Assembly: GCF_009797935.1 (NCBI RefSeq)
Contig: NZ_VOLC01000001.1
Span: 496,001-560,000, forward strand
DNA from: Lunatibacter salilacus
GTDB lineage: Bacteria > Bacteroidota > Bacteroidia > Cytophagales > Cyclobacteriaceae
DNA length: 64,000 nt
Direction of reading: 5' to 3'
Positions 1 through 9,546 of this stretch are shown in pieces (the stretch's first letter is position 1; each line of letters starts with the position of its first letter). Under the pieces are notes generated by a model. That model was not told the DNA's origin and made no database searches. It was given only the letters and a program-made list of their open reading frames with translations. A program made the translations under genes and the position numbers.

Positions 1-789
1 GGAAGCTCCATGACCATCCAAGATTTCTCCGGAGTAGTAAAAATGCCCAAGGGTGTATTGGTTGGATTGGGATGCCAGCTTACCTTTATGCCGCTATCTG
101 GCCTGCTGATCGCCCAATGGAGTGGGCTTCCCACCGAAATTGCCGCTGGAATAATTTTGGTAGGTTGCTCACCAAGTGGAGTGGCATCGAATGTAATCAG
201 TTTTCTGGCCCGGGCAAATTTAGCGCTATCCATTACAATCACTGCATTATCTACGCTGCTTGCTCCACTGACCACACCCTTGCTGATGGGTTGGCTGGCT
301 GGATCCTATATCGAAATCAATGTATGGGATATGATGTGGAGCATATTCAAGCTGGTTATTTTTCCCATTGCAGCAGGCCTACTTTTTAACCGTGTCCTTC
401 AGGACAAAGCATATTGGCTGCAAAAATTGATGCCAACGGCTTCCATGATTGTGATTGCCTTAGTCATCGTTTTAATCACTGCATCTGGTCGGGACAATTT
501 ACTTGATATCGGTGGACTCCTGTTAATTATCGTCTTATTTCACAACCTTCTTGGTTACAATTTAGGCTACTGGGCCGCGAGGGTTTTTGGGCTTGATGAG
601 CGCGATAGCCGAACCATTGCTTTGGAGGTTGGGCTGCAAAATGGAGGTATGGCCGGAGGTTTGGCAAAAGAGATGGGCAAACTGGCTACAGTAGGACTGG
701 CACCGGCAGTTTTCAGCGTACTTCAGAATATTACCGGATCCATTCTGGCTTCTTTCTGGCATAAAAATCCGCCAAAACCTAAGGAGTAA
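1..789 (+). CDS. Bile acid:sodium symporter family transporter, 5' end outside the window
   Basis: This is an inner-membrane BASS-family (SBF fold) transporter, predicted to import an organic anion with sodium. The reading frame is open from base 1, so the ATG at 10 is internal and the first one or two helices lie outside the window. About eight to nine hydrophobic helices are visible. Two family signatures are present: a GCSPSGVASNV crossover stretch (residues 52-62 counted from the ATG at 10) and ALEVGLQNGG (204-213), whose Glu206 and Gln210 match the sodium-site Glu/Gln pair of ASBT-type proteins. The ligand cannot be read from the sequence. Nearby nutrient-uptake genes fit a role in taking up organic acids, but that is inference. 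Confidence 0.85.
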   Translation, partial: GSSMTIQDFSGVVKMPKGVLVGLGCQLTFMPLSGLLIAQWSGLPTEIAAGIILVGCSPSGVASNVISFLARANLALSITITALSTLLAPLTTPLLMGWLAGSYIEINVWDMMWSIFKLVIFPIAAGLLFNRVLQDKAYWLQKLMPTASMIVIALVIVLITASGRDNLLDIGGLLLIIVLFHNLLGYNLGYWAARVFGLDERDSRTIALEVGLQNGGMAGGLAKEMGKLATVGLAPAVFSVLQNITGSILASFWHKNPPKPKE

Positions 790-1246
790 GTGAGTAAATC
801 CATAGTTTGCGTAATCCAGTATACAGCCTCATTCAAACGATTCAGCCCAACCCTATATAATGGATAGACTTCAATTCCTTTCTAAAGTTAAAATTGCTTG
901 TTTTACCAAATTATTGCCTTGATAACGCAATTCCAACAAGCCGTCACTTAAATTTTATATTTCATCTATTAACTTTATTAATAATATCACTAAAGAATTA
1001 AGGTTTTTTTAAAAAAATAGTAGATTCCTTTCATAAAGAAATCAGAAATATCTAAGTTTAGCTTTTCAATGTCATTGACCTTTTTATGCGAATAGGTAGT
1101 TGCCATATGATATTTTCGCTAAATTAAATATTTAAAAATTAACCTTAAATGTAAATGATCCACAAAGTTCGATTTTAGTAAAAATTTCAAGTCGATAGTC
1201 CGGCAAACCTTCAAAGTATTTTATTTCTAAACTAAATATCCTAATT
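790..1246. other. AT-rich intergenic region upstream of the first SusC gene
   Basis: This 457-base stretch has no convincing gene on either strand and contains homopolymer runs such as a T7-A7 block near 1006-1019. It presumably holds the promoter of the SusC/SusD operon that starts at 1247. I could not find a TAnnTTTG -7 element with a properly spaced -33 TTTG. No terminator hairpin was seen after the symporter gene. Confidence 0.5.
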
Positions 1247-4200
1247 ATGATAAAAATTTTATCAATCTCGTGTGGGTTGATTTTCATGCTTTTTATGAGC
1301 ATCCAAGTCAACGCCCAAACTCGCATCCTGACAGGTACTGTCGTGTCTGAAGTGGATGGTACGCCGATTCCAGGTGTTTCTGTCTTGGATAGGACAAATC
1401 AAACAGGAACAGCCACGGACATGGACGGAAAGTATTCCATCAGTGTCAATGATAACACCATTTTAGTATTTTCCTTCATCGGATTTTCAAGTCAGGAGTT
1501 CACGGTAGGAAATCGCAGCCAACTTGACGTGACACTCGCTGAAGACGCAAGTGAATTGGGTGAAGTGGTGGTAACCGCTTTGGGTTTGACCAAAGAAAAG
1601 AGAAAACTTGGGTATGCTATTACCACGGTCAGCAGTGATGTTATGGACAAGGCTCGGGAACCAAACGTAGCAAACTCTTTGGTAGGACAAGTTGCAGGCC
1701 TTGTGGTAAAAGGTACCAACGGAGGACCTCAGGGATCTGCCAATATTGTGCTTCGGGGTCTTCCCAGTATTTCAGGTTCAGGATCACCGCTTTTCGTAAT
1801 TAATGGGGTACCCATGGATAATACGCAGCGAGGTTCAGCGGGCGAATGGGGTGGATCGGACAATGGGGATGGTATAGGCAATCTTAGCCCTGATGATATT
1901 GAATCGATGACTGTTCTTAAAGGACAAGCGGCGTCTGCCCTTTATGGTGCCAGAGCGTCAAATGGCGTTATTTTGGTTACCACCAAAGGTGCGAAAAAAG
2001 GCGGAGATTGGTCGCTGTCTTACAATGTCAATGTCATGACGGATCGGCCGATGGATTTTAATAACTTCCAAAACGAATATGGACAAGGTGTAGGTGGTCA
2101 AAGACCTCAGAACGAAGCGGAAGCCCGCACAACAGGAAGATTTGCGTGGGGTGAGAGAATGGGCGGTACAGTAATCGGATATGATGGGAATCAATATCCT
2201 TATACTCCCTCAGGTGAAAATTATCTGGATTTCTATAGGACAGGAACTAATATAACTAATGCGGTATCAGTCTCTAAGGGACTTGGCGAAGACGGGGCTT
2301 TTAGATTATCCATTTCTAACCTAAAATCTAACTCAATCGTGCCTAGTAGTGGGAATGACCGGTTAAGTATCAACTTAAATGTTGATCAGAATATTACAGA
2401 TAAACTCAATGTGTCGGCCATGATCAATTATATTGACCAACAAAGCACGAATATTCCAAATTTGAGTGATGGTCCGAGAAACCCCAATAACTTTATGTTC
2501 TTGGCACCCAATGTAGCCCCAAGTATCTTCGCTCCTGGCTATGATGAAAGCGGAAACGAAATTGTTTTCAGCGACGACATATACGTAACAAACCCCTATT
2601 TTATGGCAAACAAGGGGATTAATGATAGGGGCAGGAAAAGAAACATTTCTGCTTTGTCAGCGACATATAGCTTTACTCCAAAAGTCTATGCCATGCTTCG
2701 GGTTGGAAATGATGTCTCCAATGATGACTTTTTCGTAGTAGAGCCTACTGGAATTGCCTACTCGCCAGATCTAAAGGGTAACTTAAATGGCAGAGGTTTA
2801 TCGACGAGATCAGAATTAAATGTTGATGCACTCTTCGGGGCCGATGTAAGTTTGAACGATGACATCTCACTTGATGCACTTGTTGGTGGAACATTCAGAA
2901 ATAATAGATACGAAGAAGTTGGCGTAAGCGGTTCAAGATTTGTGATTCCTGGATTGTATTCACCTTTTAACGTGGAAATATTCAATCGATCCTATGGGTT
3001 TAATGAGCGGGAAGTACATTCAGGCTTTTATTCCATGGGATTTGAATATAAGGATTTTCTTACCTTAACGACTACAGGTAGGTACGATATGTACAGTACA
3101 TTGCCTGTGGATAACAACAGTATATTTTCTCCATCGGTTACCGGTGCGTTCCTGTTTGATAAGTTTTTGAATATCCCTGCCTTGGATTTCGGAAAGCTTA
3201 GAGCATCCTATGCGGTGACGAGCGGTGAGCCATTTGCGGCTTATCAAACACAGTTCTATTACAATTCTGCGAATTCCTTCAATGGAGTGTCAGCGGGTTC
3301 TTCTCCGCTAGGTTTACCGAACCTGTTCTTGAAGCCATTTACTACAGATGAAATTGAATTGGGTTTAGACCTAGTCTTCTTTAACAATCGGCTGACCTTT
3401 GATGTGGCGTATTTCTCGAAAACGACAAATAATGAAATCATGAATGCTAGTTACAGTATAGCTACTGGATTTAATAGCGCGGTAGTGGCAACCGGATCTA
3501 CAAACAATACAGGATTAGAACTGATGGTTTCTGGAACACCTATTCAGACCGCAGACTTTACCTGGAGAACTTCTTTAAATTTCACCAACGTGAAAAATGA
3601 AGTGTTGAGTACTAATCTGGATAACAATCCGATCAATCTCGGACAAAACAGAGCTACCTTGGGAAATGCAGTTACAGCCTATGTTCCTGGTCTTCCCGGT
3701 CCTCAAATAAGGGCGTTTGATTATGAATACGATGCCAATGGAAATATAGTCGTGAATGATGCAGGCCTTCCGGTAAGGGGCGAACTTAAAAATTGGGGTT
3801 CGGTGCTTCCTACGCACTATGGTGGTTGGAACAACGAATTTATGTACAAGGGAATTTCCTTTTCTTTTCTGATTGATTACAGCTTCGGAAACAAAGTGCT
3901 GTCCGCTACAGAGTTCTATTCACACTTCAGAGGATTGCATCAAAATACGCTTGTTGGAAGAGAGGGCGGTGTGACCACAAATGAAATCACGGCCCCGGCT
4001 CAAAATTATTATCAAGCACTTGCGCAGAATGTGACTAAGACAAGTGTAGTGGATGGTGATTTTATCAAGCTTCGTCAGCTAACTTTTGGGTACACTTTCC
4101 CCGAAACCTGGTTTAATTCAGTTCCTGTATTCAAAGGATTGACCGCATCAGTTGTAGGGAGAAATCTAGCGATCTTAATGAGAAAGGCAGAGAATATTGA

Positions 4201-4306
4201 TCCTGAGACAACATTTGGCGCCAATATTAATTACTTGGGTATTGAAGGTACCAGCTTGCCACCTACTCAATCTATTGGTTTTAATTTAAATTTCAAATTG
4301 CACTAA
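1247..4306 (+). CDS. SusC/RagA-family TonB-linked outer-membrane transporter
   Basis: This is a TonB-dependent outer-membrane channel that, with its SusD partner, imports oligomeric nutrients. A signal peptide (about residues 1-23, ending VNA) precedes a carboxypeptidase-regulatory-like domain (about 26-103, with GTVVSEVDGTPIPGVSV). The plug domain follows at about 107-230, starting with the LGEVVVTALG motif shared by SusC proteins and including VINGVPMDN. The remaining ~790 residues form the beta barrel. The length (1019 aa) is normal. The SusD gene starts 2 bases after its stop, so the two are co-transcribed and probably translationally coupled. The substrate is not evident: no glycoside hydrolase is adjacent. 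Confidence 0.95.
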   Translation: MIKILSISCGLIFMLFMSIQVNAQTRILTGTVVSEVDGTPIPGVSVLDRTNQTGTATDMDGKYSISVNDNTILVFSFIGFSSQEFTVGNRSQLDVTLAEDASELGEVVVTALGLTKEKRKLGYAITTVSSDVMDKAREPNVANSLVGQVAGLVVKGTNGGPQGSANIVLRGLPSISGSGSPLFVINGVPMDNTQRGSAGEWGGSDNGDGIGNLSPDDIESMTVLKGQAASALYGARASNGVILVTTKGAKKGGDWSLSYNVNVMTDRPMDFNNFQNEYGQGVGGQRPQNEAEARTTGRFAWGERMGGTVIGYDGNQYPYTPSGENYLDFYRTGTNITNAVSVSKGLGEDGAFRLSISNLKSNSIVPSSGNDRLSINLNVDQNITDKLNVSAMINYIDQQSTNIPNLSDGPRNPNNFMFLAPNVAPSIFAPGYDESGNEIVFSDDIYVTNPYFMANKGINDRGRKRNISALSATYSFTPKVYAMLRVGNDVSNDDFFVVEPTGIAYSPDLKGNLNGRGLSTRSELNVDALFGADVSLNDDISLDALVGGTFRNNRYEEVGVSGSRFVIPGLYSPFNVEIFNRSYGFNEREVHSGFYSMGFEYKDFLTLTTTGRYDMYSTLPVDNNSIFSPSVTGAFLFDKFLNIPALDFGKLRASYAVTSGEPFAAYQTQFYYNSANSFNGVSAGSSPLGLPNLFLKPFTTDEIELGLDLVFFNNRLTFDVAYFSKTTNNEIMNASYSIATGFNSAVVATGSTNNTGLELMVSGTPIQTADFTWRTSLNFTNVKNEVLSTNLDNNPINLGQNRATLGNAVTAYVPGLPGPQIRAFDYEYDANGNIVVNDAGLPVRGELKNWGSVLPTHYGGWNNEFMYKGISFSFLIDYSFGNKVLSATEFYSHFRGLHQNTLVGREGGVTTNEITAPAQNYYQALAQNVTKTSVVDGDFIKLRQLTFGYTFPETWFNSVPVFKGLTASVVGRNLAILMRKAENIDPETTFGANINYLGIEGTSLPPTQSIGFNLNFKLH

Positions 4307-4308
4307 TT

Positions 4309-5910
4309 ATGAAAAAATATATAAGCTTATTTCTACTAAGCAGCTTATTTGTGGTCACATCCTGTGATGATAGATTTGAAGAGCTCAATACAGATCCTAA
4401 CAGGCCCGGTGCAGAGGTTTTTGATCCAAATCTTATTTTGCCTATAGCCACCTTCGGATATGGAGATATGCATACAGGTTATTCGGGACCGATTTTATTC
4501 CAAAGTATGTGGATTCAGGCGTTGGCTTCTACGTCCACAGGCGGAGCCAATTATTATTCAAACGCTGATAAATATGTAATCTCCGGTAGTACCAACTCTT
4601 ATATTCAGGGAGTTTGGAATAATGGATATACAGTAGCGTCCAGACTCAATCAGATGCAAAGTCTCGCCAGAAGGAAAGATCTTAACAACTTAAATGCTGT
4701 TGGTGGAATTTTCAAAGTGAGCACATTGTCTTTTGTGTCTGACGTTTATGGGGATATTCCTTATTCAGAGGGCCTTCAAGCGGAAGAGGGAATTACCCAG
4801 CCTAAATATGATAACCAATCAGAGGCATATATAGCCATGCTGAATGATTTGGAGGCATCGATTAATGCATTAAATCCCGCTGGAGACCCAATTAGGAATG
4901 ATGTGATGTACGGTGGTGATATATCGAAATGGAGAAAATACGGATACTCCGTCATGCTGAAAATGGCCTTGCGTCTTGTTAAGGTCGACCCTTCGGCGGC
5001 GCAAGCCTGGGTGCAAAAAGCCGTAGCAGGTGGCGTTTTTTCCTCACCGGACGATGATGCGTTGGTGCCTTCTGACCAGGCCAATGGATACGCCAATTCT
5101 AACGCCAATGCCTTGAACGTTGTTGACGATATTTACGAAGTAAGGTGGTCTAAGGAAATGATCGACTATTTGAAAAGTACGAATGATCCGAGGTTAAGTA
5201 TCGTAGCGGAGGTGCCACCTGCTGGCTTAGCGGCCAATAGGAATGGCGTGATTGTAGGAAACAGTGATCCCGCAGTTCAAATTGGTTTGCCTAACGGCTA
5301 TGACATTGCAGGTGGTCAATTTGATATTTCAAATCATCCTGATTTTCCTGGGCCAACGGGTTCCGGGGGTGATGCAGCAGCAATTGGTGCCTACTCAAGA
5401 CCGACAGCCATATACAGAGACAGAGATGCTCCAATATTCACTTTTACGTATGCTGAGGTACAACTGTTGTTAGCTGATGCCGTTGTACGGGGTTTTACAA
5501 CAGGTTCAGCAGCCAACTTTTACAAAAATGGAGTTGAAGCAGCTTTTACTTCTATAGGGAAATTTGGTGGTAGGACCGTTTCTTCCAGTGAAGCAACAAA
5601 TTACACAACCGCTAACCCCTTGGATGTAACTACTACAGAAGCTTCTTTGAAAATGATCAATGAGCAAATATGGGCTACAAATAGCCTATTCGCTAATTAT
5701 GTGGAGGCTTGGAATAATTGGAAGCGAACGGGATACCCTGAGTTGACTCCGGTTAATTTCCCCGGAAACTTCGCTTCCGGCCAAATTCCGCGAAGACAGC
5801 CCTATCCAGTTGGAGAAGGTGGAGTAAACCCCGAATCTTTGAGTAATGCTGTTTCCCGGATGGGAGGAGATGATTGGTTAACAAGAACCTGGTGGGACGG
5901 AGGAAATTAA
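4309..5910 (+). CDS. SusD/RagB-family nutrient-binding lipoprotein
   Basis: This surface lipoprotein caps the SusC channel encoded just upstream and binds substrate. A lipoprotein signal ends VVTSC, giving lipid-modified Cys19. It is followed by DDRFEELNTDPNRP, typical of the SusD-like_2 branch often paired with peptide or undefined-substrate transporters rather than classic starch utilisation. The C-terminus has the NNWKRTGYPELTPV and RRQPYP motifs common to that branch. Length is 533 aa. A strong intrinsic terminator lies 25 bases downstream, so the SusC/SusD pair ends here. Confidence 0.93.
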   Translation: MKKYISLFLLSSLFVVTSCDDRFEELNTDPNRPGAEVFDPNLILPIATFGYGDMHTGYSGPILFQSMWIQALASTSTGGANYYSNADKYVISGSTNSYIQGVWNNGYTVASRLNQMQSLARRKDLNNLNAVGGIFKVSTLSFVSDVYGDIPYSEGLQAEEGITQPKYDNQSEAYIAMLNDLEASINALNPAGDPIRNDVMYGGDISKWRKYGYSVMLKMALRLVKVDPSAAQAWVQKAVAGGVFSSPDDDALVPSDQANGYANSNANALNVVDDIYEVRWSKEMIDYLKSTNDPRLSIVAEVPPAGLAANRNGVIVGNSDPAVQIGLPNGYDIAGGQFDISNHPDFPGPTGSGGDAAAIGAYSRPTAIYRDRDAPIFTFTYAEVQLLLADAVVRGFTTGSAANFYKNGVEAAFTSIGKFGGRTVSSSEATNYTTANPLDVTTTEASLKMINEQIWATNSLFANYVEAWNNWKRTGYPELTPVNFPGNFASGQIPRRQPYPVGEGGVNPESLSNAVSRMGGDDWLTRTWWDGGN

Positions 5911-5934
5911 TTTTTCCGTTAAATTAAGCTTTAT

Positions 5935-5974
5935 ACAGAGGTTTCGAAACAAATCGAAACCTCTGTTTTTTTTT
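5935..5974 (+). terminator. Intrinsic terminator of the first SusC/SusD operon
   Basis: A perfect 12-bp stem (ACAGAGGTTTCG at 5935-5946 with its complement at 5955-5966) has an 8-base loop and runs into a tract of nine Ts. It lies directly after the SusD stop. Confidence 0.93.
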
Positions 5975-6144
5975 CCAGCTTTTTGCGTTAAAGACGCTTG
6001 TAATAGCATTCACCTAGCAAAGGAATAAAAGCCAAAATAGAGTAATGGATTTGGTCATCTACTCTATGACTAATGATCTGATCGAATCAAAAAAGAAAAT
6101 CTCCAAAACCTTAAAATTATTAATTTTTTAACGTGTTACGAAAA

Positions 6145-9100
6145 CTATGGGTTAAGTGCATAAACTTGTAGCCTATCATTATTCAGTGAATATATCACAT
6201 AGGTTTTTCCCCCGACCGTGAGGGGATGAATATCCCGAACATCTCCCCGGATTTTGATGCCCGAAGACAAAGAAGGTTTAACTGCAAAATTTCCTTTCCC
6301 ATCCCCCAAGAAAACAAAGCCATAATTTGCATCCTGTTGCCCACTGCTTACCCTGGCTTTTGTCAGGTTTCCCCCAGTGAGCAAATCAGGATGACCGTCC
6401 CCATTAACATCATATACCGCAGTCGCATATAAAGGAGAATACTGCGCTTCTTGGGGAAAGGGATTAAAGCTGAAGTTGGCATTTCCGTCGTTTTTAAAAT
6501 AACCGGATTTCAGTGTCTTTGTAGTTAGCGTATCCGCTCCCCCAATCTGCTCTGGAGTGAAAAACTGGTCAACAGGTGTCTTGGCAAAAGTTCGGTAATC
6601 CGAAAATTTCCCCCTAAATGTCGGAAGCTGACCCACCAATTCATCCCGGCTATACGCAAACGCGTTTGTATCTGCCATATAGTGGGTGAATATCGGATCT
6701 ATAGATCCATTCCCATCGAAATCTTTGGAAATAAGCCGCATGGGCTGGTCAGGTCTGGCCCTAAAGGTGTTGTTTTCACCCTGATTACCCATCACTAAAT
6801 CCAAATTATTATCCCCGTCCAAATCAGCTACAGTAATATGTTTCCACCAGCCTGATGATCCTTGGGGAAACGCATTTGCTTTTAACTCCAAAGACTTTCC
6901 CTCCTGATTCAGGTAGACCTGGGGAGCCATCCATTCTCCCGTGATTACTAAATCAACCCAATCATCTCCGTTTAGGTGCACGAGTTTGGCATCGGACAGT
7001 AACCCGGGATTTAAAAGAGTTGGACAAAAATTCTCGGTGATGTCAGCAAATGTAGCATCACCCAGATTCATCAGGAGATAGCTCCTCGCTGCGTTGGGAA
7101 AGCTACCCGGAATATATCTGCCACCTACGAAGAGGTCTGGAAATCCGTCATTATCCAAATCTGCCACCTGAACGACACTTCCACTAACCCGCATTTCGGG
7201 CAACGCTGTCTCATTTTTGGTGAAATTTCCCTTGCCATCATTCATATAGAGTCTATCCTGATAGCCTTCATCTCCCGCAGGAAAATCACTGCCACCACTT
7301 ACTACATAAAGGTCCAGGAAACCATTACCTGACACATCCACAAAAGCCGCATCAGTATCCACTTGTGATTTATCAGCTTCAAAGGCAGGCTGTGACATCA
7401 GTTGAAAAGTTCCATTGGACAGCTGCTGATAAAGGTGTCCAGGCTGGTCTTTGCCTCCACCTATATAAATATCTTCCAGCCCATCCCCGTTGATATCTCC
7501 CAATGTGATTTTTGGGCCAAGTGCAGACATGGTGTTTGGCATTAACCGATCTTGTATAAAGTCAAGAAAGGTGCTTTCCTGGTGCATAAAATCTATTCCC
7601 AAGGCATCAGGCACTGGATTAAATCTGTTCGATTGTGCGATTGGGTGTTGGTCGTATATCACTGATTCCCGTTGGTCCAACACCAGTAGCGTGTCCACTA
7701 CCGGATTGGATAGCTGCTGAAATCTCCCGTCCGGCCACCAGACTTCCAGGCTATCCAACTTAAAATGATCTCCGAGCCCAAAGACCAGCTCATGGTCCAC
7801 GGCTGATTGGTATCCACGCACGGGCATCAATTCTTGATGAAATATACGGTCACCTGCATAAAGCTGAACCCGAGCACCAATACCGGAAGTATTCATACCC
7901 TCCCCCTTAAATTTAACTTTGAGGAAATGACGGTCAAAAAGCCGCTCACTATTATTTCGGTAGATGCTAACTGGATCATTGGTATGGCAAACAATTAGAT
8001 CCAAATCCCCATCTCCATCCAAATCGGCATAAGCAGCTGCATTGGAAACGGTCATGCCTTTAATCCCCCATTCATTCGCCCTATTTGTAAATGTCAGGTC
8101 ACCGTTATTATGGTACAGGTAATTTTCCACATAGATGGGAGGCATCTTTTCAATCAGTTCAATCAATGCGTCTTCCTTTCCGGCACTCCCCGGCGTGGAG
8201 CGGATACGCTCGCTGACCATATAATTTAGAAAATCCATGTCCAGGTAATTGCGCGCATAACCGTTGGCTACAAAAAGGTCCTTCCAGCCGTCGTTGTCGA
8301 AATCCGCTGCAAGTACCGACCAACTCCAGTCTGTCTGGGAAATACCCGCATACTGTCCTATTTCACTGAAATAACCATTTCCCTGATTCAGGTGCAGCAT
8401 ATTGCGCATAGTCTGCGGATAAAATCCCTTAGCCAGTAATTCCCTGTATTTATCATAATTCTCAGGACCCAAGATTGCCTTTTGGTTGAAGGTATATTCA
8501 GGCATCATGTCCATGGTGATGATATCAGGAAGTCCATCATTATTCAGATCGGCAGCATCCGCACCCATGGAGAACAAGGAAACATGACCCATATATTGTT
8601 TTACCGATTCCTGAAAAGTACCATCCTGTTGATTGATATACAGGTAGTCTTCTTCATTATAATCATTACTGACATAGATATCCGGCCATCCGTCCTGATT
8701 TACGTCGGTGACGGTCACGGCTAGCCCAAAGCCCAAAACATTACCAATGATGCCGCTTTCATCGGAAACGTCCACAAATTTCCCGTTATCATTGCGATAT
8801 AGCTTGTCCCCTAAAAACTCTCCTTTCCGTTGCTTAAAATTGCCGTCGATTCGGCTAAAACCGGCATATTCTTGGGTAGAATGGTTTAACAAAAACATAT
8901 CTAAGTCGCCATCTCTATCGTAGTCAAAAAAGGTAGCCTGGGTGGAATACCCCGGATCATCCAGTCCAAATTCCTTTGCTTTATCGGTAAAGGTTAGGTC
9001 ACCGTTATTGATTAACAGGACATTTCTCCGTCGTTCGGGGTCGTTGGCTGCGGATCTGCAGATATAGATGTCCAATAAGCCGTCACCATTTACATCGGCC

Positions 9101-9462
9101 ATGGTCACGCCCGTATTCCAAAGCCCCGCAGCAGCAGCTCCAGCGGACTCGGTGATGTCTTCAAATTCTAAATTACCTTTATTCAAATACAGCTTACTTG
9201 CCATCATATTACCCGTAAAATACAGGTCAGGAAGACCGTCGTTGTTGATATCCCCTACAGCGACTCCACCCCCCTGATAGAAATAACCGTATGTCAATAC
9301 GTTAAACTCTTCCGACTCACGAACCAGGTTCCTGAAATTAACACCCGTACGTTTGGAGGACATCTCAGTAAATAAGGCATTGGGATCTTCCTTTTGGCAG
9401 GCTGTCAGACTTGTGAGAATTAAAAAAAGAAAGAGAAGACGCATTGTATATTGGGAAATCAT
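6145..9462 (-). CDS. FG-GAP/VCBS repeat lipoprotein with ASPIC/UnbV domain
   Basis: This is a large (1105 aa) secreted beta-propeller-type protein of the CRTAC1/ASPIC family. The signal peptide ends LTAC, so it is probably a lipoprotein; the ATG at 9444 is an equally good start (MRLLFLF). I count about fourteen calcium-binding loops of the D-x-N/D-x-D-G-x-x-D type, for example DINNDGLPD, DVNGDGLLD, DFDNDGWKD and DINGDGLED. They occur in two blocks flanking an ASPIC/UnbV domain (roughly residues 510-580, with GARVQLYAG and ELVFGLGDH). Function of the family is unproven; surface ligand binding is usual. It lies downstream of the second SusC/SusD pair but beyond that pair's terminator, so read-through or its own promoter is needed. 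Confidence 0.88.
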   Translation of the reverse strand: MISQYTMRLLFLFLILTSLTACQKEDPNALFTEMSSKRTGVNFRNLVRESEEFNVLTYGYFYQGGGVAVGDINNDGLPDLYFTGNMMASKLYLNKGNLEFEDITESAGAAAAGLWNTGVTMADVNGDGLLDIYICRSAANDPERRRNVLLINNGDLTFTDKAKEFGLDDPGYSTQATFFDYDRDGDLDMFLLNHSTQEYAGFSRIDGNFKQRKGEFLGDKLYRNDNGKFVDVSDESGIIGNVLGFGLAVTVTDVNQDGWPDIYVSNDYNEEDYLYINQQDGTFQESVKQYMGHVSLFSMGADAADLNNDGLPDIITMDMMPEYTFNQKAILGPENYDKYRELLAKGFYPQTMRNMLHLNQGNGYFSEIGQYAGISQTDWSWSVLAADFDNDGWKDLFVANGYARNYLDMDFLNYMVSERIRSTPGSAGKEDALIELIEKMPPIYVENYLYHNNGDLTFTNRANEWGIKGMTVSNAAAYADLDGDGDLDLIVCHTNDPVSIYRNNSERLFDRHFLKVKFKGEGMNTSGIGARVQLYAGDRIFHQELMPVRGYQSAVDHELVFGLGDHFKLDSLEVWWPDGRFQQLSNPVVDTLLVLDQRESVIYDQHPIAQSNRFNPVPDALGIDFMHQESTFLDFIQDRLMPNTMSALGPKITLGDINGDGLEDIYIGGGKDQPGHLYQQLSNGTFQLMSQPAFEADKSQVDTDAAFVDVSGNGFLDLYVVSGGSDFPAGDEGYQDRLYMNDGKGNFTKNETALPEMRVSGSVVQVADLDNDGFPDLFVGGRYIPGSFPNAARSYLLMNLGDATFADITENFCPTLLNPGLLSDAKLVHLNGDDWVDLVITGEWMAPQVYLNQEGKSLELKANAFPQGSSGWWKHITVADLDGDNNLDLVMGNQGENNTFRARPDQPMRLISKDFDGNGSIDPIFTHYMADTNAFAYSRDELVGQLPTFRGKFSDYRTFAKTPVDQFFTPEQIGGADTLTTKTLKSGYFKNDGNANFSFNPFPQEAQYSPLYATAVYDVNGDGHPDLLTGGNLTKARVSSGQQDANYGFVFLGDGKGNFAVKPSLSSGIKIRGDVRDIHPLTVGGKTYVIYSLNNDRLQVYALNP

Positions 9463-9485
9463 AGAAAGGCAATTAAGCTATAAAG

Positions 9486-9516
9486 TAAAAAAAGTGCCAT
9501 TAAAAAATGGCACTTT
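9486..9516 (-). terminator. Intrinsic terminator after the second SusD gene
   Basis: The stem pairs AAAGTGCCAT (9491-9500) with ATGGCACTTT (9507-9516) around a 6-base loop. Read on the minus strand, the hairpin continues into a run of Ts (complement of the A run at 9487-9493). It lies between the SusD stop and the FG-GAP protein start, so it separates or attenuates transcription between them. Confidence 0.85.
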
Positions 9517-9546
9517 CCTTTGCATTTATTTTAGAAGTAGGCCAGT